Translations under genes and position numbers: made by a program
Assembly: GCA_003249015.1 (NCBI GenBank)
Contig: QBLS01000014.1
Span: 1 to 64,000, forward strand
Length of the DNA: 64,000 nt
Source of the DNA: Pseudanabaena sp.
GTDB lineage: Bacteria; Cyanobacteriota; Cyanobacteriia; Pseudanabaenales; Pseudanabaenaceae
Direction of reading: 5' to 3'
Shown here: positions 24,275 through 31,890 of the stretch, one piece after another
How the letters are laid out: each line of letters begins with the position of its first letter
How positions within the stretch are numbered: the first letter of the stretch is position 1
The notes under the pieces: generated by a model
What the model saw: only the letters and a program-made list of their open reading frames with translations
What the model was told of the DNA's origin: nothing
Databases searched by the model: none

Positions 24275-24811
24275 ATGAAGACAATCAATATTGGACTAAC
24301 CGATACCCAACGCCAAGGCGTGATCGACCTTCTCAACAACGATCTAGCAGATAGCTACTTGCTACTAGTCAAAACCAAGAAATATCATTGGGATGTAGTT
24401 GGCCCTCAATTCATGACCTTACATAAACTATGGCAAGCTCATTATGAAGCTCTCACCCTCAATGTTGATGCGATCGCTGAACGGATTAGAATGCTCGGTG
24501 GCTACCCTGTCGGCACGATGGAAGGATTTCTAAAAATCTGTTCTCTCAAAGAACATGCTGGCAAGATTCCGACAGCAACAGGGATGGTATCGCAATTGCT
24601 AGATGATCACGAAAAGGTTGTACGGAACCTACGTGGAGACATTGATAAGTGCTGTGACAAATTTAAAGATGATGGTACTGCTGACTTTTTGACTGGATTG
24701 ATGGAACAGCATGAAGAGATCGCATGGATGCTTCGTTCTTTTGTAGAAGGTGAAGCCCTAGAATCCAATGGTGCAAAGCCAGAACCCAACAAAAAAACTG
24801 TAGGAGTCTAA
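24275..24811 (+). CDS. dps: Dps-family DNA-binding ferritin
   Basis: A 178-residue Dps-type mini-ferritin, assembling into a 12-subunit shell that oxidises and stores iron using peroxide. Ferroxidase residues are visible in KKYHWDVVGPQFMTLHKLW and HYEALTLNVDAIAERIRMLG. The family's helical core continues through DDHEKVVRNLRGDID and MEQHEEIAWMLRSF. The C-terminal tail is polar (NGAKPEPNKKTVGV). Its neighbour is rubredoxin, consistent with oxidative-stress defence. Confidence 0.93.
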   Translation: MKTINIGLTDTQRQGVIDLLNNDLADSYLLLVKTKKYHWDVVGPQFMTLHKLWQAHYEALTLNVDAIAERIRMLGGYPVGTMEGFLKICSLKEHAGKIPTATGMVSQLLDDHEKVVRNLRGDIDKCCDKFKDDGTADFLTGLMEQHEEIAWMLRSFVEGEALESNGAKPEPNKKTVGV

Positions 24812-24874
24812 GAGACTGAAATAAAGACATGTTGAAGATTCTCTTCGACCAAATCGAGAAAAATCTAATCCTCA

Positions 24875-24990
24875 TGTAGCAAAAAAAGTTTTGCTTAGGA
24901 CATAAAACCAGAAGGCGAGTGGCGGCGCTCCGCGCCGCCACTCGCTTCTTGGGTTTTAATTTGTACTAACTAACTCTTGTTTTGCTATAC
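24875..24990. repeat. Framed palindrome, family 2 copy
   Basis: Outer repeats TAGCAAAAAAAG and CTTGTTTTGCTA frame AGGACATAAAACC, then central arms 24915-24928 and 24932-24945 (GCGAGTGGCGGCGC, loop TCC), then GGGTTTTAATTTGTACTAAC. The same frame, in the opposite orientation, is at 31415-31530. Confidence 0.8.
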
Positions 24991-25011
24991 AACGCCTTAT
25001 TTTGTAATTAG

Positions 25012-25092
25012 AACTAAAACCAGAGGTTATTCCTCCCGCTACGCGGGAGGAATAACCTCTGGTTTTAGTTTTTAATTAAGCCTAGCTACTTA
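25012..25092. repeat. Framed palindrome, family 1 copy, 28-bp arms
   Basis: Perfect 28-bp arms (25012-25039, 25043-25070) around the loop TAC, starting AACTAAAACCAGAGG. They are followed by the terminal repeat at 25076-25092, reading TTAAGCCTAGCTACTTA on the plus strand. That repeat contains the TetR gene's stop codon. Confidence 0.82.
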
Positions 25093-25703
25093 ACTTTCAC
25101 TTCTGCCCTGAGAATCATATTAATCAAATTATCGACTAAGTAATCGCGATCAATGGGAATAATATCTTTCCCTCCCATCATCTCACTAGTCATCAAAAAG
25201 AAGATCAACGTACCAACAAACGTACGAGCTGCCACCTCAGGAGCAGGGATATCTTGACTCGCAAAATACTCAGTAAGACCGCCTATAATCGGTTTATCCA
25301 TATTTCTAACAAATGATCTACTAAGTTCAGGAAATCGTCCTGACTCTCCGATCACGAGTCGGATAAAAGTCATCTGTTCAGAAGAATTAATACAATTATC
25401 TATCATTTCGTTAGCTATCCGCTTCAAAACGATATTGACTGGTTCTGAAGAGAAATGCTGTAGGTCTGGCGGACGCTTCGCCCATTCCTTCTCAAGGACT
25501 AGTTTCTCCATTAGAGCATTAAATAACGTCTCCTTATCTTGGAAGTGATTGTATATCGTTGGTTTTGATACCCCCGCCGCCGCCGCAACCTTATCCATTG
25601 TCGTGCCAGCATATCCCTGTTCTAAAAAAACTTGCATAGCGCCATCTAAAATAGCTGCTGTTTTCTCGGGTCGATTGGGCTGTGAAGGCTTGGAGGATTG
25701 CAT
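25086..25703 (-). CDS. TetR-family transcriptional regulator
   Basis: A 205-residue repressor-type protein. The N-terminal helix-turn-helix is RPEKTAAILDGAMQVFLEQG, then TTMDKVAAAAGVSKPTIYNHF. The rest is an all-helical ligand domain (TetR_C-like, with FVGTLIFFLMTSEMMG). It diverges from the exporter genes starting at 25827, with a perfect palindrome (25775) between them. It therefore very probably represses the exporter until a ligand binds. Its last codons, AAG TAG, lie inside a repeat element. Confidence 0.92.
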   Translation of the reverse strand: MQSSKPSQPNRPEKTAAILDGAMQVFLEQGYAGTTMDKVAAAAGVSKPTIYNHFQDKETLFNALMEKLVLEKEWAKRPPDLQHFSSEPVNIVLKRIANEMIDNCINSSEQMTFIRLVIGESGRFPELSRSFVRNMDKPIIGGLTEYFASQDIPAPEVAARTFVGTLIFFLMTSEMMGGKDIIPIDRDYLVDNLINMILRAEVKVK

Positions 25704-25747
25704 GAATAAAAGAAATACAGAAAAGTGCTTGACATAATTTTACTACA

Positions 25748-25791
25748 TAGTTTAGTTTATTAACAAATCAACTAAACTAAACGGTTTAGTT
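25748..25791. promoter_or_regulatory. TetR operator candidate
   Basis: AACTAAAC-G-GTTTAGTT (25775-25791) is a perfect 17-base palindrome. A further TAGTTTAGTTTA half-site lies at 25748-25759 and another ACTAAAC at 25771. The cluster lies between the divergent TetR and HlyD/DevB-like genes. Confidence 0.75.
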
Positions 25792-25826
25792 AAATAGCAA
25801 AAAAAATCCAATATAGAGTTTGTAAT

Positions 25827-27002
25827 ATGCAGATAGCAAACGCCCCTAAAGTCCCGAAAAAGTTGATTATTGCCGTGCCGCTCATTCTTCTGGGAACGTT
25901 TGCTACGTTCACGATCTGGCGATCGCTATCTCCTAGTTCTCAAGCGCAGCCAACGGAAAATGTCGCACCTAAAATCAAGACTGTCACCGCCTTAGGGTAC
26001 TTGGAGCCACAGGGTAAGGTAATCAAACTTGCTGCGCCCTCCTCATCAATTGGTGGTAATAGTCGCGTAGAAAAGCTCTTAGTAAAGCAAGGCGATCAGG
26101 TCAAAGCGGGACAAATAGTGGCAATTCTGGATAGTCGCGATCGCCTTGAAGCTTCCTTAGTTGAGGCTGAGGAGCAGGTAAATGTGGCTTTATCTAATCT
26201 GGAAGTGGTGAAGTCAGGCGCAAAAAGAGGCGAGATAAATTCCCAGCAAGCAGCGATCGCTCGTATTGCTGCCCAACGGGAAGGAGATATCCAAGCTCAA
26301 CAAGCCACGATTGCCAGACTGCAAATGGAAGTGCAAAATGCTCAAACAGAGGCTCAACGCTATGAAACTCTCTATCAAGAGGGGGCAACCAATGCCTCAC
26401 TGCGAGATAGTAAGCGGTTAGCTTTGGCGGTAGCTCAAAAAAATCTACAGGAAGCCGAAGCGGTTTTTAATCGAATTCAAACTACGCGATCGCCCGAATT
26501 AGACGAAGCACAATCAACTTTAGAGCGCATTTCTGAAGTTAGGGCTGTGGATGTCTTGGCATCACAAGCACAGGTGGATCAGGCGATCGCATCGTTGCAA
26601 CAGGCAAAGGCGCAACTAGATTTAGCCTATGTGCGAACCCCACAAGCAGGGGTAGTTCTTGAGTTGAATACCCGTGCGGGAGAATTGGTTTCCAGTAATG
26701 GCATTGTAGAAATCGGTAAAACCGATCAGATGCTGGCGGTTCTGGAAGTTTTTGAGGGCGATATTGTCAAAGTAACAAAAGGGCAACCAGTAAAACTCTT
26801 TGGTGACAGTCTGCCCAAGGCTTTGACAGGTGAAGTGGTGGAAATTGGCAAAAAGGTGCAACGTCAGAATGTGGTGAACTCTGATACGACCGCAAATATT
26901 GATGCGCGAGTGGTAGAAGTCAGGGTAAAACTTGATCCAGATTCAACAAGTCAAGTGAGATCCTTAACCAATCTTCAGGTAACAGGAGAGATTCAACTAT
27001 GA
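25827..27002 (+). CDS. DevB-like membrane-fusion subunit of ABC exporter
   Basis: A 391-residue HlyD/DevB-type periplasmic adaptor. It has one N-terminal membrane span (LIIAVPLILLGTFATFTIW) and a biotinyl-lipoyl-like hairpin start (VTALGYLEPQGKVIKLAAPS, VKQGDQVKAGQIVAILDS). A long helical hairpin (150-250, Gln/Ala rich) and C-terminal barrel strands (LDLAYVRTPQAGVVLELNTR) follow. LEPQGKVI is typical of the cyanobacterial DevB group. It connects the inner-membrane DevC/DevA transporter to a TolC-like channel not found in this window. It overlaps devC by four bases. Confidence 0.9.
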   Translation: MQIANAPKVPKKLIIAVPLILLGTFATFTIWRSLSPSSQAQPTENVAPKIKTVTALGYLEPQGKVIKLAAPSSSIGGNSRVEKLLVKQGDQVKAGQIVAILDSRDRLEASLVEAEEQVNVALSNLEVVKSGAKRGEINSQQAAIARIAAQREGDIQAQQATIARLQMEVQNAQTEAQRYETLYQEGATNASLRDSKRLALAVAQKNLQEAEAVFNRIQTTRSPELDEAQSTLERISEVRAVDVLASQAQVDQAIASLQQAKAQLDLAYVRTPQAGVVLELNTRAGELVSSNGIVEIGKTDQMLAVLEVFEGDIVKVTKGQPVKLFGDSLPKALTGEVVEIGKKVQRQNVVNSDTTANIDARVVEVRVKLDPDSTSQVRSLTNLQVTGEIQL

Positions 27003-28240
27003 CGTTAATTTCCCCTGATCAAGAAGAATCTGAAATTCCATCATTGAGAGAACCCCAAAAGCCTAAACAAGGATTTTGGCAGAGCTTCACCCAACGTACC
27101 CCCATTGGTTGGAAGCAACTAACTAAGAACAAAGGCAGATTATTTGTGGCGATCGCAGGAATCGGTTTTGCTGACCTACTCATGTTCGCTCAATTGGGAA
27201 TCCAAGCTGCACTTTTTGATGGCAATGTCCTACTTCATCGCAGTATCGATGCGGATATTGTGATCCGTAGCACTCAATATCGAGATTTGTCTCTCGCAAA
27301 CACCTTACCGCGCCGCCGCATTTATCAAATTCAAGATATCCCTAACGTCTCATCTGCCGATGCTGTCTATATCTCGACGGTAGTCTGGAAAAATCCTGAG
27401 ACACGCTTAAAGACCCAACTCACTCTAGTCGGACAGAGTGTGGAAAGACCAGCTTTTAATTTTGATGAGGTGAATAAAAACCTTGATAAATTGAAGCAAC
27501 CAGACACTTTTCTCTTTGATCGCAAAACTAGAGGTAAATATGAAAATGTGGTGGCAACCGTGGAAGATGGCAAGACAGTTGCCACCGAAATTGATCGCCG
27601 TTCCATCCAAGTTGCAGGATTATTTTCTTTAGGAGCTTCCTTTGCCACCGATGGCACTCTGATTACTAGTCAAGAGAACTTCTTGCGTTTTTTTCCTGAG
27701 CGAACCGCAGGACAAATTACTCTGGGATTAGTCAAGGTCAAAGAAGGGACAGATGTTCAACAAGTCCTATCAGACATCAGGGCAGTTCTGCCCAAAGATA
27801 CGATCGCTGCGACTAAGCAAGAATTTATCGACTTTGAATTAGCCTACTGGGGTGAAACTACTCCCATCGGCTTAGTCTTTGGCTTTGGTACAGCCATGGC
27901 TTTTGTGGTGGGCATTGTAATTGTGTTTCAGATTCTCTCTACCGATGTCAACGATCACCTAGCCGAATATGCCACCTTCAAGGCAATGGGATATGGCGAT
28001 CGCTTCATAATTTTTATTGTGTTAGAAGAAGCTATGATCCTTGCCATATTAGGATTTATCCCAGGGTTAGGTTTAGCACTGGCTCAGTATGCTTTGATTC
28101 AGAGCGCGGCAGCTTTACCAATCGCCATGACTTTTGCAAGGTTCTCTTTTGTATTTTTCCTCACCTTGGTTATGTGCGGCGTATCAGGGCTGATTGCCAT
28201 CAGAAAGGTACAGTCCGCCGATCCTGCGGATATTTTTTAG
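26999..28240 (+). CDS. DevC-like ABC exporter permease
   Basis: A 413-residue permease of the DevC/MacB-FtsX type. One membrane span (LFVAIAGIGFADLLMFAQLG) leads to a large periplasmic domain, and three spans follow after residue 295 (TAMAFVVGIVIVFQILSTDV, AMILAILGFIPGLGLALAQY, FVFFLTLVMCGVSGLIA). The start overlaps the adaptor gene (ATGA). In most cyanobacteria devA follows directly; here 735 bases with a MITE-like element and another gene separate them. Confidence 0.92.
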   Translation: MTLISPDQEESEIPSLREPQKPKQGFWQSFTQRTPIGWKQLTKNKGRLFVAIAGIGFADLLMFAQLGIQAALFDGNVLLHRSIDADIVIRSTQYRDLSLANTLPRRRIYQIQDIPNVSSADAVYISTVVWKNPETRLKTQLTLVGQSVERPAFNFDEVNKNLDKLKQPDTFLFDRKTRGKYENVVATVEDGKTVATEIDRRSIQVAGLFSLGASFATDGTLITSQENFLRFFPERTAGQITLGLVKVKEGTDVQQVLSDIRAVLPKDTIAATKQEFIDFELAYWGETTPIGLVFGFGTAMAFVVGIVIVFQILSTDVNDHLAEYATFKAMGYGDRFIIFIVLEEAMILAILGFIPGLGLALAQYALIQSAAALPIAMTFARFSFVFFLTLVMCGVSGLIAIRKVQSADPADIF

Positions 28241-28246
28241 TTAAAA

Positions 28247-28414
28247 ACTGATATTACGTGGAACGCAGATGATGAATCTCTTGCTAGTAAAGAAGCATGG
28301 CAACTACGGGGGGATTGCCCCTACTCCCAAATTTAAAGGTTCTCGTAGGGGCTGCGCCCCCGTGCCAGCCCCAAACCTATGCCATTACAGGAATTCCTTC
28401 CAAGTAACATCAAT
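28247..28414 (-). mobile_element. MITE-like element, copy 1 (168 bp)
   Basis: The terminal inverted repeats are ACTGATATTACGTGGAA (28247) and, at the right end, ATTGATGTTACTTGGAA on the opposite strand. Both sides carry the 5-base direct repeat TAAAA (28242-28246, 28415-28419). The interior has ACGGGGGGATTGCCCCTAC and GTAGGGGCTGCGCCCCCGTG, which can fold. It encodes nothing, so any transposase would act in trans. It is about 80 percent identical by eye, in inverse orientation, to the copy at 31722. Confidence 0.85.
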
Positions 28415-28493
28415 TAAAAATTTTAGCTACAAATCCAATGATTAGAATAGTGTCTGTATAAATTTTTTAGAGATTCTACTTACAGGAGCAAAT

Positions 28494-28931
28494 ATGAGAG
28501 GTCAAAGTTGGTATATCGCTTTATTAGTAGGGACAATGTGCCTGATTCGGTTTAGCCTTAGTGCGATTGGTTATGCAGATCCCACATGGTTGATGGAACA
28601 ACTTAACATCCCTATAGATTCCAACATCCAAATGCCTTATGTGATCCGTGTTTGGGCAATTAGAGACATCGTGCTTGCTGTGATTGTTGCTTTTTCTGAT
28701 AGAAGTTTTTTAAAGACACTTTTGTTTGCCTGTATTGTGATTGACTTTACTGACATCATTTCTGCCCACTTAAGCGGTGTTGCTGGTTTGTTTAACCCAT
28801 CTGAAACTTGGTCACTAAAGCTCACAGCAATTGCTGCCCTTGTTCCAGAACTGATGGCATTAGTTTTAATCACTATGCAAAAGACAGACAAACAAATTGA
28901 TATTGAAGAGAACAAAATAAACATTCGCTAA
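28494..28931 (+). CDS. Hypothetical four-span membrane protein
   Basis: A 145-residue membrane protein with hydrophobic segments at about 7-27, 58-72, 76-95 and 112-128 (YIALLVGTMCLIRFSLSAIG; IRDIVLAVIVAF; TLLFACIVIDFTDIISAHLS; LTAIAALVPELMALVLI). It resembles DUF4267-type proteins in size and layout, but I do not assign a family firmly. It lies between devC and devA, just inside the copy-1 MITE-like element, with a CAGGAG ribosome site, so it probably belongs to the exporter operon. Confidence 0.65.
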   Translation: MRGQSWYIALLVGTMCLIRFSLSAIGYADPTWLMEQLNIPIDSNIQMPYVIRVWAIRDIVLAVIVAFSDRSFLKTLLFACIVIDFTDIISAHLSGVAGLFNPSETWSLKLTAIAALVPELMALVLITMQKTDKQIDIEENKINIR

Positions 28932-28975
28932 GAATCTATCTAAAGCGAATCCCTAGCTATTAAATTAGGAATAGA

Positions 28976-29686
28976 ATGCAAACAAAAATTAGAACGCAAA
29001 CTGCGATCGCTGTTGAAAACCTAAATCACTATTTTGGTAAAGGCGAACTCCAAAAACAAGTCTTATTTGACATTAATCTTTCAATTGATTGCGGTGAGAT
29101 TGTAATTCTTACGGGTCCTTCGGGATCTGGGAAAACCACTCTGCTCTCGCTGATGGGAGGTTTGCGATCGCCGCAATTTGGCAATCTCAAGATCTTAGAT
29201 AGGGAACTAGTTGGAGCGCCTAAAACTACGGCTCTGCAATCACGGAGATCTTGCGGTTACATCTTTCAAGCCCATAATTTACATAGTTCTCTTACTGTTA
29301 TTGAGAATGCCATGATGGGATTAGAAGTTCAAGGAACCTATTCACGTTTAGAAAGATATGATCGGGCTAGAGAAATCTTAAGCGTTGTCGGTTTGGAGCA
29401 ACGAATTAACTATTATCCTGAGAGTCTTTCGGGTGGTCAAAAACAAAGGGTGGCGATCGCCCGCGCTTTGATCAGTCATCCCAAAATCATCCTTGCTGAT
29501 GAACCAACAGCCGCCTTGGACAAACAATCTGGTCGAGAAGTTGTCACCCTAATGCAAAAATTAGCAAAAGAACAGGGCTGCACAATTCTGATGGTGACTC
29601 ATGATAATCGCATTTTGGATGTCGCCGATCGCATCATCTATATGGAAGATGGCAAACTTGTCGCCAAAAATCCTGAAGCTCGATAA
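28976..29686 (+). CDS. DevA-like ABC exporter ATPase
   Basis: A 236-residue ATP-binding subunit, DevA/LolD-type. Walker A GPSGSGKTT, Q-loop FQAHNLHSSL, signature LSGGQKQRVAIARAL, Walker B IILADEPTAALD and the H-loop MVTHDNRILDVADRI are all intact. It powers the DevB/DevC exporter encoded upstream. DevBCA complexes move glycolipids or other lipids in heterocyst-forming cyanobacteria; the substrate here is unknown. Confidence 0.93.
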   Translation: MQTKIRTQTAIAVENLNHYFGKGELQKQVLFDINLSIDCGEIVILTGPSGSGKTTLLSLMGGLRSPQFGNLKILDRELVGAPKTTALQSRRSCGYIFQAHNLHSSLTVIENAMMGLEVQGTYSRLERYDRAREILSVVGLEQRINYYPESLSGGQKQRVAIARALISHPKIILADEPTAALDKQSGREVVTLMQKLAKEQGCTILMVTHDNRILDVADRIIYMEDGKLVAKNPEAR

Positions 29687-29726
29687 TCTATTTCACAAAT
29701 TTCTTAATTTTAAGGATTAAATAACC

Positions 29727-29966
29727 ATGCAATTAACCAAAAGTTCTCAAGTCAAAGCCTCTCTACCCTATCGTTTTAAATTAACAGAACGAGAATTTGA
29801 GGTTCTTTCAAGAATTGTCGAAGGTCAGAGTAATCCTCAAATAGCTGCGGCTCTCTATCTCAGTCCTAACACAGTCAAGTCTCATGTCAATGGGATATTG
29901 AACAAGCTTGGTGTGAATGATCGCGTGCAAGCAGCAGTTTTTGCAGTTCGTAATAATTTGCTCTAA
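29727..29966 (+). CDS. LuxR/NarL-type helix-turn-helix protein
   Basis: A 79-residue stand-alone helix-turn-helix of the LuxR/NarL group, similar to GerE: LTEREFEVLSRIVEGQSNPQ, then AAALYLSPNTVKSHVNGILN and KLGVNDRVQAAVFAV. There is no receiver or sensor domain, so activity is set by abundance or another partner. It is on the exporter strand, 40 bases after devA, with the type III polyketide synthase converging behind it. Confidence 0.9.
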   Translation: MQLTKSSQVKASLPYRFKLTEREFEVLSRIVEGQSNPQIAAALYLSPNTVKSHVNGILNKLGVNDRVQAAVFAVRNNLL

Positions 29967-29990
29967 ATTTAGATTTTGAGAGCACTTTGC

Positions 29991-31115
29991 CTAAACCTTC
30001 TGAAACAAACATCCTTCAATAGTCAGTCCAGGACCAAAAGCAAGAGCAATTCCATTGTCAAGGCTAGATTTTGGATTGGTAGCCTGTACAGATTGATGTC
30101 TATCTAAAATCCTTTTCAACACAAATAAAATCGTTGGCGAACTCATATTTCCGTATTGACGTAAAACTTCATAGGAATCAGCAACCATCGCATCTGCTAA
30201 GTCAAACTTTAATTGAAGTTGATCCACAATCTTCCTTCCCCCGGGATGAATCGCCCAAAATTCTAAATCCTTTTGTGTAAGTTGATGGCTAGCTAGCAAG
30301 TTCTGTAAATAATCTGGCAAATACGCTGCCACAGCTTCAGGAACTTGCGGTGAAAGCCCCATTAAAAAACCAGTATCGCCAATTCTCCAATCCATTAAAG
30401 CTTGAGTATCTTCAATCAACAAACTACTTCCATCTATGTAAGCAAGTTTTCCTTCAGCATCTGAAAAGGATTTTGCTTCTAAAATGGCGGCCGCTGCGCC
30501 ATCGCTAAAAATAGCATTAATGATCGTATTTTCTAAGGTATTGGCAATTTGAAAATGTAACGAACATAATTCTACGCAAATCAATAGAACCTTGGCTTGG
30601 CGATCGCTTTGGCAAATGGCATGGGCAGTCTTTAATCCATTAAAAGCTGCATGACAGCCCATAAAACCGATCATCGTTCGTGAAACTGTGGCGCTAAGCC
30701 CTAATTTTTTAATCAGATAAATATCTAATCCTGGGGCAGAAAACCCTGTGCAACTGACAGTAATCACGTGAGTAATATCTTGGGGATCTAATTTTGCATC
30801 TGCGATTACTTGTTGGGATGCCTGGAGAGCTAGTTTTGGTGCATAGTCAGCATAAATCTGATTGCGATTAAAGGTAGTGGGCTGAGGTAAAAGCTCCCAG
30901 TTTGGAGGATAGAGTTCAAATTTTTCCAAATCACCTCCATAGTCAGCGATACAGCTATATCGATAATCAATACCTGAATGTGCATAAATTGAAGGAATTC
31001 TATTTTTTATAGACGTTGATAAACCTTCAGTTTTGAGCATAAAATCCGCTGCTTCGGTTTGGGTCAGTCTGTTAGGGGGATTAGCAGTGGCGATCGCTTC
31101 TAAAACTGTATACAT
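29991..31115 (-). CDS. Type III polyketide synthase (chalcone/stilbene synthase-like)
   Basis: A 374-residue thiolase-fold synthase that extends an acyl-CoA with malonyl-CoA. The catalytic triad is intact: Cys154 in IGFMGCHAAF, His290 in WAIHPGG and Asn323 in RQYGNMSSPT. The ATG at 31115 gives the usual N-terminus (MYTVLEAIATANPPNRLTQT); a start eight codons earlier also exists. No tailoring methylase, oxygenase or prenyltransferase is nearby. It is the last gene between the MITE-like elements and converges on the LuxR/DevBCA group. Bacterial members make alkylresorcinols, alkylpyrones or naphthalene products; which one cannot be told here. Confidence 0.92.
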   Translation of the reverse strand: MYTVLEAIATANPPNRLTQTEAADFMLKTEGLSTSIKNRIPSIYAHSGIDYRYSCIADYGGDLEKFELYPPNWELLPQPTTFNRNQIYADYAPKLALQASQQVIADAKLDPQDITHVITVSCTGFSAPGLDIYLIKKLGLSATVSRTMIGFMGCHAAFNGLKTAHAICQSDRQAKVLLICVELCSLHFQIANTLENTIINAIFSDGAAAAILEAKSFSDAEGKLAYIDGSSLLIEDTQALMDWRIGDTGFLMGLSPQVPEAVAAYLPDYLQNLLASHQLTQKDLEFWAIHPGGRKIVDQLQLKFDLADAMVADSYEVLRQYGNMSSPTILFVLKRILDRHQSVQATNPKSSLDNGIALAFGPGLTIEGCLFQKV

Positions 31116-31414
31116 TAAGTTAAACCGTCTGAAAATCAAGATGAACTCCTTTCAATCTACATCGCTTTGTCTTGAATTGTGTTTTAAGCGTCTTATTGTA
31201 TCTCTCGGCATAGTGAAGTAAAGGTTTGTAATTCGCCTGCGTGAAGAGCTCTTCCTTGCATAATGCCGCCTGCTACAGCGACGGTATTATGCAAATTGGA
31301 AGATGCTTCGACTTCACTCAGCCAACGTATACTGTTGGTTGAGCGAAGTCGAAGCCCTGACTTTTATTTGAAATAGCGATACTTCGTAAATCCCTTAGTT
31401 TGTTTGATTTAATC
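31116..31414. other. Intergenic region with long imperfect palindrome
   Basis: No convincing gene. It contains GCTTCGACTTCACTCAGCCA.. pairing with GTTGGTTGAGCGAAGTCGAA (about 31305-31354), a palindrome type that is common in cyanobacterial intergenic DNA. The upstream promoter of the polyketide synthase must lie at its left end. Confidence 0.6.
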
Positions 31415-31530
31415 TATAGCAAAGCAAGAGTTAGCTAATACAAATCAAAACCCTAGAAGATGAGTGGCGGCGCTTCGCGCCGCCACTCATCTTCTGGTTT
31501 TATGTCCTAAGCAAACCTTGCTTTGCTATA
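31415..31530. repeat. Framed palindrome, family 2 copy (116 bp)
   Basis: The perfect 14-bp terminal repeats TATAGCAAAGCAAG (31415) and CTTGCTTTGCTATA (31517-31530) surround the perfect 19-bp arms 31455-31473/31477-31495 (AGAAGATGAGTGGCGGCGC, loop TTC). The flanks GGTTTTATGTCCTAAGCAAA match the element at 24875 in reverse. Confidence 0.85.
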
Positions 31531-31631
31531 ACTTATACAAATCAACAAAAATGTGACAATGCTTTTGCGAATTGAAAATCAAACCCAGCAGAGGGTTTTA
31601 AGTGAAGACATGGCTACGTTATTTCTTCATT

Positions 31632-31718
31632 TGCTAAGTAGCCAAACCTAAAAACAGAAGCTGACCTGCCCGCTATACTGACAGGACAGTTTTAGGTTTA
31701 CTTATAGCTAGCTACTTA
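31632..31718. repeat. Framed palindrome, family 1, degenerate copy
   Basis: GCTAAGTAGCCAAACCTAAA at the left and TTTAGGTTTACTTATAGCTA, then GCTACTTAA, at the right. The centre (CTGACCTGCCCGCTATACTG) no longer pairs well. It abuts the second MITE-like element. Confidence 0.6.
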
Positions 31719-31721
31719 ATT

Positions 31722-31887
31722 ACTGATGTTATGTGGAAGGAATTCTTGCGATGGCGTAAGTCTAGGGCTGGCACGGGGGCACAGCCCCTACAAGATCTAA
31801 AATTTACAGGTAGGGGCAATCCCCCCGTGGTTGCCCTGTTATGCTAGCAGCAAGAGGTTCATTATCTGAGTTCCACGTAACATCAGT
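31722..31887 (+). mobile_element. MITE-like element, copy 2 (166 bp)
   Basis: ACTGATGTTATGTGGAA at the left and its near-exact inverse TTCCACGTAACATCAGT at the right, bounded by the direct repeat TAATT (31717-31721, 31888-31892). Interior GGCTGGCACGGGGGCACAGC and GGGGCAATCCCCCCGTGG match copy 1 read backwards. No open frame. The right duplication touches the bvdR stop codon at 31891. Confidence 0.87.
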
Positions 31888-31890
31888 TAA

